A stretch of DNA of 64,000 nucleotides from IMG/VR virus record IMGVR_UViG_3300031812_000001, positions 1 through 64,000 of that record; one strand, written 5' to 3'. The stretch is from a virus. The position numbers and the translations under genes are program-made. This document shows, in pieces, positions 53,532 through 60,738 of this stretch (positions are counted from its first letter, which is position 1; every line of letters begins with the position of its first letter). The notes below the pieces were generated by a model, which was given only the letters and a program-made list of their open reading frames with translations, did no database searches and was not told the origin of the DNA.

Positions 53532-53560
53532 TTGACACGCGTTGCCAGATATAGTATATT
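53532..53560 (+). promoter_or_regulatory. Dyad-spacer promoter 7 with 5'-terminal hairpin
   Basis: TTGACA, spacer CGCGTTGCCAGATATAG, TATATT. The hairpin GCGGC-AATAG-GCCGC starts about six bases after the -10 (53567 on), then AGAGGAGGAA. Confidence 0.85.
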
Positions 53561-53596
53561 GAGGATGCGGCAATAGGCCGCAGAGGAGGAAGAGAC

Positions 53597-54064
53597 ATGG
53601 AAAACACGATCATTGATCAACTTCGCGCCGTGATAAAGGCGCATCAGGACTCGCTGGCTGCACTCCGCGAGCGCATTGCCGACCTGCTTGATCCAATCCC
53701 CGTGGGGGTGACCCTTTCAGACGCCGACGGCGAGGTCTGCCGGATCGTCCCAGTCTGCACGGGGGCCTCCCAGTGGGCCAATCGCACGTGGGATGTCACC
53801 ATACGCGGAAAGGGCGCGCTGAGCCCACAGGGAAAGCTGATCTGCGAGTGGCTCAAAGACGCGTATTGGGACGGCAATAACTTACACCGCCGGAAGACCG
53901 AGGCTACGTGTAGCTACGAGCGCGGCGAGATCGGCGATGAACTCCAGTGGCTCTCAAGCCGTGAAACGCGCGCTCTGGCTGTGCGACTGCCGGCCGCAAT
54001 TGCCAAATACATGCAGGAGTGCGAGGAAGAGACCAAGGCCAACCACGCGACGCTAGCCCGCTGA
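53597..54064 (+). CDS. Hypothetical accessory protein
   Basis: A 155-residue protein forming a complete promoter-gene-terminator unit. It has an N-terminal helix (LRAVIKAHQDSLAALRERIA), a beta middle (DVTIRGKGALSPQGKLICEW) and an acidic C-terminus. The family is unknown to me. Confidence 0.6.
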   Translation: MENTIIDQLRAVIKAHQDSLAALRERIADLLDPIPVGVTLSDADGEVCRIVPVCTGASQWANRTWDVTIRGKGALSPQGKLICEWLKDAYWDGNNLHRRKTEATCSYERGEIGDELQWLSSRETRALAVRLPAAIAKYMQECEEETKANHATLAR

Positions 54065-54076
54065 TCACCATCCCAC

Positions 54077-54119
54077 GCCCCCGGACCGCCGGCGAGCGGT
54101 CCCGGGGGCTTTGTTTTTT
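54077..54119 (+). terminator. Rho-independent terminator
   Basis: GCCCCCGGACCGC pairs with GCGGTCCCGGGGGC (one bulge), loop CGGCGA, followed by TTTGTTTTTT. It closes the 53597 unit. Confidence 0.92.
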
Positions 54120-54135
54120 CTGGTGCAGCCGAATC

Positions 54136-54164
54136 TTGACAAGCCATGCCGGATATAGTATTAT
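54136..54164 (+). promoter_or_regulatory. Dyad-spacer promoter 8 with 5'-terminal hairpin
   Basis: TTGACA, spacer AGCCATGCCGGATATAG, TATTAT. The hairpin GCGGC-GCAA-GCCGC, with a GNRA-type loop, begins about six bases downstream (54171 on), followed by AGAGAGGAGGAA. Confidence 0.85.
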
Positions 54165-54204
54165 GAGGATGCGGCGCAAGCCGCAGAGAGAGGAGGAAGA
54201 GACG

Positions 54205-54840
54205 ATGGAGCCTATGGACATGATGAAAGAGCTGGCCAGCCGGGTGGCTGCTGGGCAGACCACGATTGACGCGCTTGCCGCTGAGCGCGGCTGGCGGATC
54301 ATCGAGGACTGGAGGGAGGGCCGCTGCGTGCTGCCGGAGCCCCCGCTGTGGTGTGTCGCCGATGAAGGCGGTGTCTGGCCGTGCCCGGATGCCCGGACGC
54401 CGGAAGAGACCGCTCGGGAGTACCTCTACGGGGCAGACTGGATCGAGCCCAGCTCGCGCACCCAGTGGGCGAACGTCACTGTATTCCGCCCGGCGATAGA
54501 CGCCGATGGGTTCCTCTGCCGGGTGGACGACCAGATCGTGAAAGTCAGCATCCACCCGGACGAGCCCCCCTGCGTGGACGACGACGACCATGATTGGCGC
54601 GCGCCACACGAGATCGTAGGCGGCTGCGAGTCCAATCCGGGCGTTTGGGCGAGCGGCGGCGGAGTCATGATCGTCGAGGTCTGCGTCCGCTGCGGGTGCG
54701 GGAAAATCACGGATACATGGGCACAAGACCCGCAGGATGGGACGCAGGGACTTGAGAGCGTGGAGTATCAGCCCGGGCGCTATACGGACAAGCTGAGGAA
54801 GCGGAGGAACCGAAAGGCTCCATCACAGGAGGTAAAGTGA
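54205..54840 (+). CDS. Hypothetical protein with zinc-binding C-terminus
   Basis: A protein of 211 residues from the ATG at 54205. It has an N-terminal HTH-like helix (TIDALAAERGWRIIEDWR), an acidic middle (PCVDDDDHDW) and, near the end, VEVCVRCGCGKITDTWAQDP with closely spaced Cys and the QGLESVEYQPG segment. That C-terminal part is seen in other phage accessory proteins. It is coupled to the next gene (TGATGA). Confidence 0.58.
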   Translation: MEPMDMMKELASRVAAGQTTIDALAAERGWRIIEDWREGRCVLPEPPLWCVADEGGVWPCPDARTPEETAREYLYGADWIEPSSRTQWANVTVFRPAIDADGFLCRVDDQIVKVSIHPDEPPCVDDDDHDWRAPHEIVGGCESNPGVWASGGGVMIVEVCVRCGCGKITDTWAQDPQDGTQGLESVEYQPGRYTDKLRKRRNRKAPSQEVK

Positions 54841-55334
54841 TGATTTTACGAGACCTATTGGCCCTGCGCAGGGCCATCCAGAGCCTGACCGAGTCGACTA
54901 GGGCCACGCTCGTCCTTGGCGGCGTGGCCGCCCACCTCGACGGCCGGCGTAGTCCCTACGTCTCGGGCCGCCGCGTGGAGTACCAATGCGCCGTCGAGGT
55001 CGACGGCGCGAAAAACCTCAGGTATCAACTGGCGTTTTCGGGGCCCACGGCCCGGCCGGAGCCCCTCGAGGGCTACGAGCATGAGTGGCGCGCCCTGGTC
55101 GTCCCGGAGTCCCTGCTCACACCGCTCCGGGATGAGTTCATTCTCTATTTCGGCCGGGCACCGTGGAGCCCCGGCTGCGGACTGGTGCACGTCTGGGTAG
55201 CGGTGCGGGTGCTCGAGGGATGGGAGTCCGATGGCCGCCCGCGGTACAGGTATGCGCCAGCAGACCAGCCGGAGCCTGGCCTCGTACTCCCGCCGCTCTG
55301 CCCGCCGCCGCCGAGCTGGCCAGCAGCTCAGTGA
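54840..55334 (+). CDS. Hypothetical protein
   Basis: A protein of 164 residues from the ATG at 54840, with AGGAGG upstream; a GTG one codon earlier is also possible. It has a helical start (LLALRRAIQSLTESTRA), a beta body with Trp and Tyr, and a Pro-rich tail. No family recognised. A terminator follows. Confidence 0.52.
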   Translation: MILRDLLALRRAIQSLTESTRATLVLGGVAAHLDGRRSPYVSGRRVEYQCAVEVDGAKNLRYQLAFSGPTARPEPLEGYEHEWRALVVPESLLTPLRDEFILYFGRAPWSPGCGLVHVWVAVRVLEGWESDGRPRYRYAPADQPEPGLVLPPLCPPPPSWPAAQ

Positions 55335-55365
55335 GCCCACCCGCCTGATGAGGCCGGGGGGCGGC

Positions 55366-55403
55366 CCCCGGCCCCTTCCCGGGGCCGGGGCTCCGATTTT
55401 TTT
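55366..55403 (+). terminator. Rho-independent terminator
   Basis: A perfect 10-bp stem CCCCGGCCCC / GGGGCCGGGG with loop TTCCC, then CTCCGATTTTTTT. It ends the 54205-55334 unit just before the next promoter. Confidence 0.8.
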
Positions 55404-55429
55404 GCCCATTTTTTTCGCGCGGGGGGGGC

Positions 55430-55458
55430 TTGACATGCCATGCCTGCCATGCTATAAC
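55430..55458 (+). promoter_or_regulatory. Dyad-spacer promoter 9
   Basis: TTGACA, spacer TGCCATGCCTGCCATGC, TATAAC. The dyad is CATG-CCTGC-CATG. It serves the gene at 55498. Confidence 0.85.
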
Positions 55459-55497
55459 TTAGGCATGGCGCACCTGGCGCGGAGAGGAGGTGAGAAA

Positions 55498-55833
55498 ATG
55501 ATGACCCGTGAGCTATTTCTCGAAGGCCTCCGCCGGTGGCAGGAGTCCGCGCCCGAGGAGTCGCTGATAACAGCGGTGCGCTTCAACGAGTGGTCCAATG
55601 ACGGGCCCACAAAGATGGCCCTATACCCCGGCCATCTTGTCGGTTCGCTGAGGACCCGCGGGCGCGAGGTGGAGGTCTCATTTCTGCGTGGCCCCGATGG
55701 GAACCTCATCGATGTCTGCTCTTGGTGCGGCCCCCGGGCTGCCTGCCGGCACGCCGCCGGGCTCGCGGAATGGGCCTTGAAGGTCCAGCTCGCGCCCGGA
55801 GCGTTGGCCAACTGGCCCGTCACAACTTTCTGA
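55498..55833 (+). CDS. SWIM-zinc-finger-like accessory protein
   Basis: A protein of 111 residues from the ATG at 55498, with GAGGAGG upstream. VEVSFLRGPDGNLIDVCSWC then CRHAAGLAEWAL near 70-97 fits the C-x-C..C-x-H spacing of SWIM zinc domains, which bind DNA or proteins. It forms a single-gene unit with two hairpins after it. Function unknown. Confidence 0.58.
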   Translation: MMTRELFLEGLRRWQESAPEESLITAVRFNEWSNDGPTKMALYPGHLVGSLRTRGREVEVSFLRGPDGNLIDVCSWCGPRAACRHAAGLAEWALKVQLAPGALANWPVTTF

Positions 55834-55837
55834 TCCC

Positions 55838-55925
55838 AGCCCCCTGCAATGGGGGCTTCCGGAAGACCTAATTCCCGGCCCCCGGGCCCCGTCGATGGGG
55901 CTCCGGGGGCTTCGACTTTCTTGGC
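55838..55925 (+). terminator. Tandem terminator hairpins
   Basis: First AGCCCCC-TGCAAT-GGGGGCT (55838-55857), then GCCCCCGG.GCCCC-GTCGAT-GGGGC.CCGGGGGC (55878-55910) followed by TTCGACTTTCTT. Confidence 0.7.
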
Positions 55926-55993
55926 GGCAATCCGCCGCCGCGCCAAGCCCAATCCCTGCCGGCATCCCGCAGCGTGAGCCCCAAAAAAGCAAA

Positions 55994-56024
55994 AGCCCCC
56001 TGCCCCGAGAAGGGGCAGGGGGCT
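55994..56024 (-). terminator. Terminator for the minus-strand gene
   Basis: A perfect 13-bp stem AGCCCCCTGCCCC / GGGGCAGGGGGCT with loop GAGAA. On the minus strand it is followed by TTTTGCTTTTTT. A second C7/G8 hairpin lies at about 56040-56058. Confidence 0.85.
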
Positions 56025-56064
56025 ATGGTCTCTCGGAAGCCCCCCCTTTTAGGGGGGGGCGGGC

Positions 56065-56415
56065 CTACCCGTCCCAGTCCTCCGGGTAGGGTGCATACAG
56101 CCTTACGAGAAAGTACCGGATCTCGGCCCCGGGAGGCAGGGCGGTTGCCCCCTCAGGGAGCCGCGGGCCAGTGTACTGCGCCACAACCAGCGAGTCCCCC
56201 GGCTCGAGCGAGATCGAGGTCCGGTTCACCTCGACCTCCAGACCTAACTGCGAGGCGATCAACCGGGCAGTGTCCGCGTGGCCGACCGCGGACACAAAGC
56301 CCTCGGATAGAAGGGCCTTGGCGTTCTGCGGATGAACCGGGAAAACACTGAAGTTGTGCACGAAGCCCCCTTGCGGGAGCATGTTGAGCGAAAAGGCGTT
56401 TGTAAGGTATCTCAT
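56065..56415 (-). CDS. AcrIII-1-like ring nuclease candidate (DUF1874), His present
   Basis: A 116-residue protein, the only well-supported minus-strand gene. MRYLTNAFSLNML, SAVGHADTARLIASQLG, VNRTSISLEPGDSLVVAQY and a final AEIRYFLVRLY match DUF1874/AcrIII-1 closely. His46 in the SxGHxxT motif corresponds to the catalytic His of SIRV1 gp29, which cleaves cyclic tetra-adenylate and so disarms type III CRISPR. It has its own promoter and terminator, and its mRNA appears leaderless. The anti-CRISPR role is inferred from the family. Confidence 0.83.
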   Translation of the reverse strand: MRYLTNAFSLNMLPQGGFVHNFSVFPVHPQNAKALLSEGFVSAVGHADTARLIASQLGLEVEVNRTSISLEPGDSLVVAQYTGPRLPEGATALPPGAEIRYFLVRLYAPYPEDWDG

Positions 56416-56421
56416 GCCCTA

Positions 56422-56450
56422 ATCGTACACTGATAGCTAGCGCATGTCAA
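56422..56450 (-). promoter_or_regulatory. Dyad-spacer promoter 10 (minus strand), leaderless output
   Basis: On the minus strand: TTGACA, spacer TGCGCTAGCTATCAGTG, TACGAT, then six bases to the ATG. There is no room for a ribosome site, so the DUF1874 mRNA should be leaderless, as at 35760. Confidence 0.78.
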
Positions 56451-56775
56451 GCCCCAATCCCTGCCGGCTGCCCGCCGCGCTCGCGGCGCGCGCCCCGCGC
56501 GACGCCGCCCAACCCACACCCCACACGCGTCCCGCGCGCCAAGCCCGATGCCGCCGCCCCCCCACACCCCCCATTTAAAAAAGGAAGCCCCCCCGCCCCC
56601 TAAGGTTTACCGATCTTTTTTCTCGGCCACTTTTTCAGAAACCGATTCACGGACAAAGCCAGCCATAGCACGTAAAACACAAGCGTTACCTTAGATCCAT
56701 GACCCCCAGTACCAAACCACAGAATCCACCTGAACTTTCGTCGCCAAGTCATTGATTCCACTGCAAATAAAAATC
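56451..56775. other. Intergenic region between divergent promoters
   Basis: The left half is C-rich on the plus strand with CGCG clusters, and the right half is closer to balanced in composition. A minus-strand frame at 56600-56752 could encode about 50 residues with one hydrophobic segment (VTLVFYVLWLALSV) and a Lys/Arg end. It has a weak ribosome site and I do not count it as a gene. No terminator for rightward transcription is evident. Confidence 0.4.
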
Positions 56776-56804
56776 TTGACAATTCACCTTCACGGTGCTA
56801 TAAA
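56776..56804 (+). promoter_or_regulatory. Dyad-spacer promoter 11, packaging/late operon
   Basis: TTGACA, spacer ATTCACCTTCACGGTGC, TATAAA. The dyad is CACC/GGTG, but it lacks the central CnG of the other members. It is the only promoter seen ahead of the terminase-portal operon. Confidence 0.75.
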
Positions 56805-56892
56805 ATTGGCTTATACATAGCGGTAGACTCCGCTCCGCCTGGCGCCGGGTGGGATAGGCCGACCGAACCGGCTAAAGTTCGGGCGCAGAAAT
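56805..56892 (+). promoter_or_regulatory. Structured leader of the late operon
   Basis: About 80 nt between the late promoter and the first ATG. AGCGG-TAGACT-CCGCT and CCGAAC-CGGCTAAA-GTTCGG can form hairpins with a GC-rich part between them. It could be an antitermination (put-like) element or simply a stable 5' end. No known riboswitch was recognised. Confidence 0.35.
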
Positions 56893-57180
56893 ATGTACGC
56901 TAGGCGTGTTCGAATACTGGCGAGCCGGGCGGTTCAGCGGACGGTGAGGGTTGTACATGCGGACGAGGCTGAGCGTCTGGTTAAGGCTGGATATGCGAAG
57001 CCCGAGTGGGTAGATGGTGGAGTGATCCGGGCGGTGGCACTGACTGTGGGGAGCGGCGGTTCTGGTTTGTTGGCGCCGTATTCGACGGCGATTTGGCAGG
57101 AGCTTAGGCGCGGGGACGAGGTAATTGGGCACGCTTGGGCGATGAAGTTTGTGAGTGAGGGGGAGTCATGGGTATTATAG
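56893..57180 (+). CDS. First late-operon protein, unknown
   Basis: A 95-residue protein. There is no good ribosome site near the ATG at 56893. It has VRVVHADEAERLVKAGYAKP and GHAWAMKFVSEGESW; it may be a small alpha/beta protein. It overlaps the next gene by 13 bases. Confidence 0.52.
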   Translation: MYARRVRILASRAVQRTVRVVHADEAERLVKAGYAKPEWVDGGVIRAVALTVGSGGSGLLAPYSTAIWQELRRGDEVIGHAWAMKFVSEGESWVL

Positions 57181-57515
57181 AGTTTCCGTTCTCTCCGCAG
57201 CGCAACACAGAGGCGGCTCCGGCCTCTGCGATTCCTCCTTCTCCCTCCTCTCAACCTCCTCGTCTAGGGGGGCAGTCTGAGGCTGCCCCCCGCGCTTTTA
57301 GTGCGAAGGACATGGAGGAAGCGGAGGAGATAGTGGCGTGGCTGGTGATTCAGTATGGGGTGCCGGAGGGGGGTGGGAGATACCATTCTGGGTATTTGAC
57401 TGCGATGGCGGACGCGATGCGGTGGCTGGCATCGCGGGGCAAGGCCGAGATGGTGAAAGACGGTCCTGGGCGGAACGTAGTGATTCGGATACCTTGGGCT
57501 GAGGATCTTTGTTGA
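57168..57515 (+). CDS. Hypothetical protein
   Basis: A protein of 115 residues from the ATG at 57168, with GAGGGGGAG upstream. The first 45 residues are Pro/Ser-rich and disordered. The rest (MEEAEEIVAWLVIQYGVPEG, YLTAMADAMRWLASRGKAEM) is helical. It ends four bases before the tRNA. Confidence 0.52.
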   Translation: MGIIEFPFSPQRNTEAAPASAIPPSPSSQPPRLGGQSEAAPRAFSAKDMEEAEEIVAWLVIQYGVPEGGGRYHSGYLTAMADAMRWLASRGKAEMVKDGPGRNVVIRIPWAEDLC

Positions 57516-57518
57516 AGG

Positions 57519-57593
57519 CGCGGGGTAGCGCAGCGGTAGCGCGGCGGACTCATAATCCGCAGGCCGTGGGTTCGATTCCCACCCCCGCAACCA
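57519..57593 (+). tRNA. tRNA with anticodon CAU and initiator-like C1:A72 mismatch
   Basis: 75 nt with an encoded CCA. Acceptor CGCGGGG pairs with CCCCGC and leaves C1 opposite A72, the mismatch typical of bacterial initiator tRNA. Anticodon arm GCGGA-CTCATAA-TCCGC (anticodon CAT), T-arm GTGGG-TTCGATT-CCCAC. Two of the three G:C pairs that mark initiators are present (29:41, 30:40), but 31:39 is A:U and 11:24 is C:G as in elongators. It could be initiator-like, elongator Met, or tRNA-Ile with modified C34. Confidence 0.9.
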
Positions 57594-57600
57594 GGTTTAG

Positions 57601-57948
57601 ATGCAGAGAAGGCCGCGTCTTACAGAAAACCAGATTGCGCAGCAGATAGTGGATTATCTGCGGCTGCGCGGCTGGCGGGTGCATCGTCTGGAGGCGGACT
57701 TACGTGGTCCGAAGGCGCGGGTCAAGAGGGAGGAACCCGGGACTCCGGACTACATTGCGGTGCGGACCGCGACGGGGGTTGCGTCTTTTGTGCGCGGTTA
57801 CGATGTGGTCTACATCGAGGTCAAGCGTCCTGGCGCGAAGTTGCGTCGCTCGCAGGAGATTTGGATTTCTCGGGCGCGGGATGAAGGTTGGGACGTAGTG
57901 GTGGCGACTGGCGTTGAGGACTTGATTAACTCTGGTTATGGACTTTGA
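57601..57948 (+). CDS. VRR-NUC domain nuclease
   Basis: A 115-residue protein. ENQIAQQIVDYLRLRGWRVH at the start, GTPDYIAV (G-x-PD) near 45, VVYIEVKRPGAKLRRSQEIW (E-x-K and Gln) near 70-85, and WDVVVATGVEDL complete the VRR-NUC fold. Single-domain phage members cut branched DNA. Here it may process packaging concatemers, given its place before terminase. Confidence 0.85.
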   Translation: MQRRPRLTENQIAQQIVDYLRLRGWRVHRLEADLRGPKARVKREEPGTPDYIAVRTATGVASFVRGYDVVYIEVKRPGAKLRRSQEIWISRARDEGWDVVVATGVEDLINSGYGL

Positions 57949-58228
57949 GAGAACGACGGTACAGCCCAGATACGTGTACGACTATCAGGGGGAGGTGAGG
58001 GCGGCGGCGGCTGAGCGCGCCGAGTTGCTGATTGGGGCGGCCAAGAGGCTGCCACGACCGCAGCGGCTGATGGTGTTATTTGAACTGGAGGATTGGCCGC
58101 CGGAGAAGATTCAGCGGTTTCTGGGGATGTCGAAGAGCGCCTATTACCGGAACCGCAGCGAGGCGCTGGAGCAGATGAGGGCGCTTTTAGCGGAGAAGGG
58201 GGTCACGGAATCATGGCAAGTTCTTTGA
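57938..58228 (+). CDS. Sigma-70 region 4-like HTH protein
   Basis: A protein of 96 residues overlapping the nuclease by 11 bases. LPRPQRLMVLFELEDWPPEK followed by IQRFLGMSKSAYYRNRSEAL has the spacing of region-4 helix-turn-helix domains. No other sigma region is present. It may control late transcription, as small sigma-like phage proteins upstream of terminase often do. Confidence 0.6.
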   Translation: MDFERTTVQPRYVYDYQGEVRAAAAERAELLIGAAKRLPRPQRLMVLFELEDWPPEKIQRFLGMSKSAYYRNRSEALEQMRALLAEKGVTESWQVL

Positions 58229-58246
58229 TTTCAGAGAGTTGATGAT

Positions 58247-58423
58247 ATGCCTGCAAAGACAGCGAAGCAGTACCGGCTCATGGCGGCCATCGCGCATGGG
58301 GCGAAACCGAAGGGTGGCAGGGGGCCAAGCCGGGAGGTGGCCAAGGAATTCGTGAAGGAGACCCCGCCGGCCAAGAGGCGCGAATTCATGGCGCAGCTCA
58401 AGGGGCGGGGCAAGCGCAGGTGA
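58247..58423 (+). CDS. 58-residue basic protein (DUF3008-like)
   Basis: The ATG at 58247 opens a 58-codon frame ending TGA at 58421. MPAKTAKQYRLMAAIAHGAK, then SREVAKEFVKETP, resembles the small phage family DUF3008 (MPAKSKAQQRLM..). It lies just before the small terminase gene, as in many phages. Its role is unknown. Confidence 0.65.
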   Translation: MPAKTAKQYRLMAAIAHGAKPKGGRGPSREVAKEFVKETPPAKRREFMAQLKGRGKRR

Positions 58424-58427
58424 AGCA

Positions 58428-58961
58428 ATGCCGCGCAAACGTGAGACATACGCCAAGACTGCGCTGTTAGAGGACAGCGACGATGAAATCCGCGAACTGG
58501 AAACGCGGCAGATGGCCCGCGGGAAGTTGCGCCAGAGGGCGTTCTTGGCGGCGTTTCGTGAGACCGGCTCGGTTACGGTGGCGGCTCGCGCCGCGCGGGT
58601 TTCCAAGAATGCGCATGTCAAATGGATGAAAGATCCGGAGTACGCCGCCGAGTTCGAGAAGGCGCGTGCCGAGGCCGCACAAAGCCTCGAAGACGAAGCC
58701 GTCCGCCGGGCGCGAGAAGGCTGGAAGGAACCGGTTTTTTATCGGGGGAAGATTTGCGGTTATACGCATCGGTACTCGGACCCCTTGCTTATGTTCTTGC
58801 TGAGGGGCTGGCAGCCGGCGCGCTACAGGGATCGGACCGAGATCAGCGGACCCGAGGGCGGCCCGATTCGGATCGACCAGAAGGTGGTGGCGCTGGCTAA
58901 GGTATTGACGGTAGATGAGCTCAACGAACTCCGTTCTCGACTTGAGGCTGTCGATAGCTGA
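58428..58961 (+). CDS. terS: Terminase small subunit
   Basis: A 177-residue protein. RQRAFLAAFRETGSVTVAAR and ARVSKNAHVKWMKDPEYAAE form the DNA-binding HTH. A coiled oligomerisation helix follows, then AREGWKEPVFYRGKICGYTH and LLMFLLRGWQPARYRDRTEI, which is the typical TerS C-terminus. It recognises the packaging site and feeds the large subunit, whose gene overlaps it by 47 bases. Confidence 0.82.
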   Translation: MPRKRETYAKTALLEDSDDEIRELETRQMARGKLRQRAFLAAFRETGSVTVAARAARVSKNAHVKWMKDPEYAAEFEKARAEAAQSLEDEAVRRAREGWKEPVFYRGKICGYTHRYSDPLLMFLLRGWQPARYRDRTEISGPEGGPIRIDQKVVALAKVLTVDELNELRSRLEAVDS

Positions 58962-60441
58962 TATCGACGCGGCGATTCAGTGGAGACGCCAGCACAGGAT
59001 ACTCGATTACTACCCGGACAGGGGCTCGCTGGCGAGGGAGAAGTACGTGAAGCACATGGCGTACTTCGCCGCTGGCGGAAAACATGAACCCGTCGAGGGC
59101 GCCTGCCCCGAAGGATGCTCCGGGGAACCGCACCGGGAGAGGCTGTTTCTGGCGGCCAACCGCGTTGGCAAGACCGAGGGAGTCGGCGCCTATGAACTGA
59201 CCCTTCACCTGACCGGGGATTATCCGAAGTGGTGGCCCGGCAGACGCTTCGACCGCCCCATCACCGCTTGGGCCGCCGGCCAGACAAACAGCACCACCAG
59301 GGACATTCTCCAGTCCAAGCTGCTTGGACGGATGGTCCGGCAGCCCGGCGATTCGCCCAATGAGGCGATTGGCCTTGGGACCGGAATGATCCCCGCCGAC
59401 ACCATCATCACCATGCGGCCCAAGGCTGGAATCCCCAACGCCATTGAGACCGTCTGGGTGCGCCACGTCTCCGGCGGAGCCTCAACGCTCGTGTTCAAGA
59501 GCTACGAGCAGGGCGTCGAGGCTTTCATGGGAACCGAGATTGATTGCGTCTGGTTTGACGAAGAACCACCAGAGGACGTGTATTTCGAGGGACTCGTCCG
59601 AACCATGCAGACGTCCCGCTTCGGCGGCGGCCTGGTTATGGTCACCTTTACCCCCCTGATGGGATGGACCAACGTCGTCCGCCGCTACCTGGATGACGCC
59701 GAACGCAAGGCCGGACACAGGTTTGTCGTGCAAGCCGGATGGGACGACGCTCCACACCTGTCCGAAAGCGAAAAGGCTGACATGGCCTCCAAGCTCCCGC
59801 CGCACCAGCGGGACGCCAGAAGCAAAGGCATTCCGAGTCTGGGGTCGGGCGCCATTTATCCGGTGGAAGAGTCCAATCTGATCGTCGAACCGTTCGATAT
59901 CCCAGAGACGTGGCCGCGCGGCTTTGCGATGGATGTCGGCTGGAACCGCACAGCCGCAGTCTGGGGCGCCCTGGACCGCGACAACGACACCCTGTACATC
60001 TACAGCGAGTACTTGCGCGGCGACGCCGAACCATCCGTCCATGCCGCCGCAATCCGCGCCAGAGGGGAATGGATACCCGGCGTCATCGACCCCGCCGCCC
60101 GTGGCCGCAGCCAGGTGGACGGTCGCAGCCTCATGGAAATGTACCAGCAACTTGGCTTGAAGCTCGAACCCGCCGAGAATGCGGTCGAGGCCGGCATCTA
60201 CGAGGTCTGGATGCGCATGTGCTCCGGGCGCCTGAAGGTCTTCAAGAACCTCAATCATTGGCTTGAGGAACTCCGCCAGTATCACAGGGACGACAAGGGG
60301 CGCATCGTCAAACAAAACGACCACCTGATGGATTGCACAAGGTATTTGTGCATGTCGCTGGACCGCATGAGCGCCAAGCCGCAGGCCAAGACTCCGGTTA
60401 TGGTCATGGCCTATCCCCACGAAGCCTCTTGGATGAACTGA
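58915..60441 (+). CDS. terL: Terminase large subunit
   Basis: A 508-residue protein. Walker A-like LAANRVGKTEG (near 80), Walker B with catalytic Glu in CVWFDEEPPED (near 208), and the nuclease domain starting FAMDVGWNRTAAVWGALDRD (near 338) identify the motor and headful nuclease. P22 gp2 is similar in length (499). The ATG at 58915 is the first good start after the terS core; the overlap suggests coupling. Confidence 0.92.
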   Translation: MSSTNSVLDLRLSIADIDAAIQWRRQHRILDYYPDRGSLAREKYVKHMAYFAAGGKHEPVEGACPEGCSGEPHRERLFLAANRVGKTEGVGAYELTLHLTGDYPKWWPGRRFDRPITAWAAGQTNSTTRDILQSKLLGRMVRQPGDSPNEAIGLGTGMIPADTIITMRPKAGIPNAIETVWVRHVSGGASTLVFKSYEQGVEAFMGTEIDCVWFDEEPPEDVYFEGLVRTMQTSRFGGGLVMVTFTPLMGWTNVVRRYLDDAERKAGHRFVVQAGWDDAPHLSESEKADMASKLPPHQRDARSKGIPSLGSGAIYPVEESNLIVEPFDIPETWPRGFAMDVGWNRTAAVWGALDRDNDTLYIYSEYLRGDAEPSVHAAAIRARGEWIPGVIDPAARGRSQVDGRSLMEMYQQLGLKLEPAENAVEAGIYEVWMRMCSGRLKVFKNLNHWLEELRQYHRDDKGRIVKQNDHLMDCTRYLCMSLDRMSAKPQAKTPVMVMAYPHEASWMN

Positions 60442-60459
60442 CCGAAAGGAGAAAAAGTT

Positions 60460-60735
60460 ATGCCCCAAATCGTAATCGCTAAAGCATCCGCCCCGCTGGA
60501 CAGTGGCCGGATTGAGGCCATCCACATCGACGCAGCCGCAAACGGCTACGTCTTGCGCGTTTATCGTGCAGGCTCCGGCCCGGGGAACAACGAGGTCTTC
60601 CAGGGCAAAGAAGAATTGCTCAGCCGCTTGTCGGAGATCCTGGACGGGACTAAGCAGGGCAAGGCAAAGGCTGCCCCTCCCCAGGAGGAAGAGCCCGAGG
60701 AACTCGAAGAAGAGGAACTCGAAGAAGAGGAATAG
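60460..60735 (+). CDS. Small acidic-tail protein
   Basis: A protein of 91 residues behind AAAGGAG. The body is beta-rich (IEAIHIDAAANGYVLRVYRA), and the last 20 residues are almost all Glu with Leu. It lies between terminase and portal. It may shield or regulate the portal, or serve as a small chaperone; unknown. Confidence 0.6.
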   Translation: MPQIVIAKASAPLDSGRIEAIHIDAAANGYVLRVYRAGSGPGNNEVFQGKEELLSRLSEILDGTKQGKAKAAPPQEEEPEELEEEELEEEE

Positions 60736-60738
60736 CCC

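Noticed and set aside
56600-56782. Minus-strand small membrane protein
   Set aside because: There is one hydrophobic segment, but a weak start and ribosome site, and it overlaps the late promoter; support is too thin.
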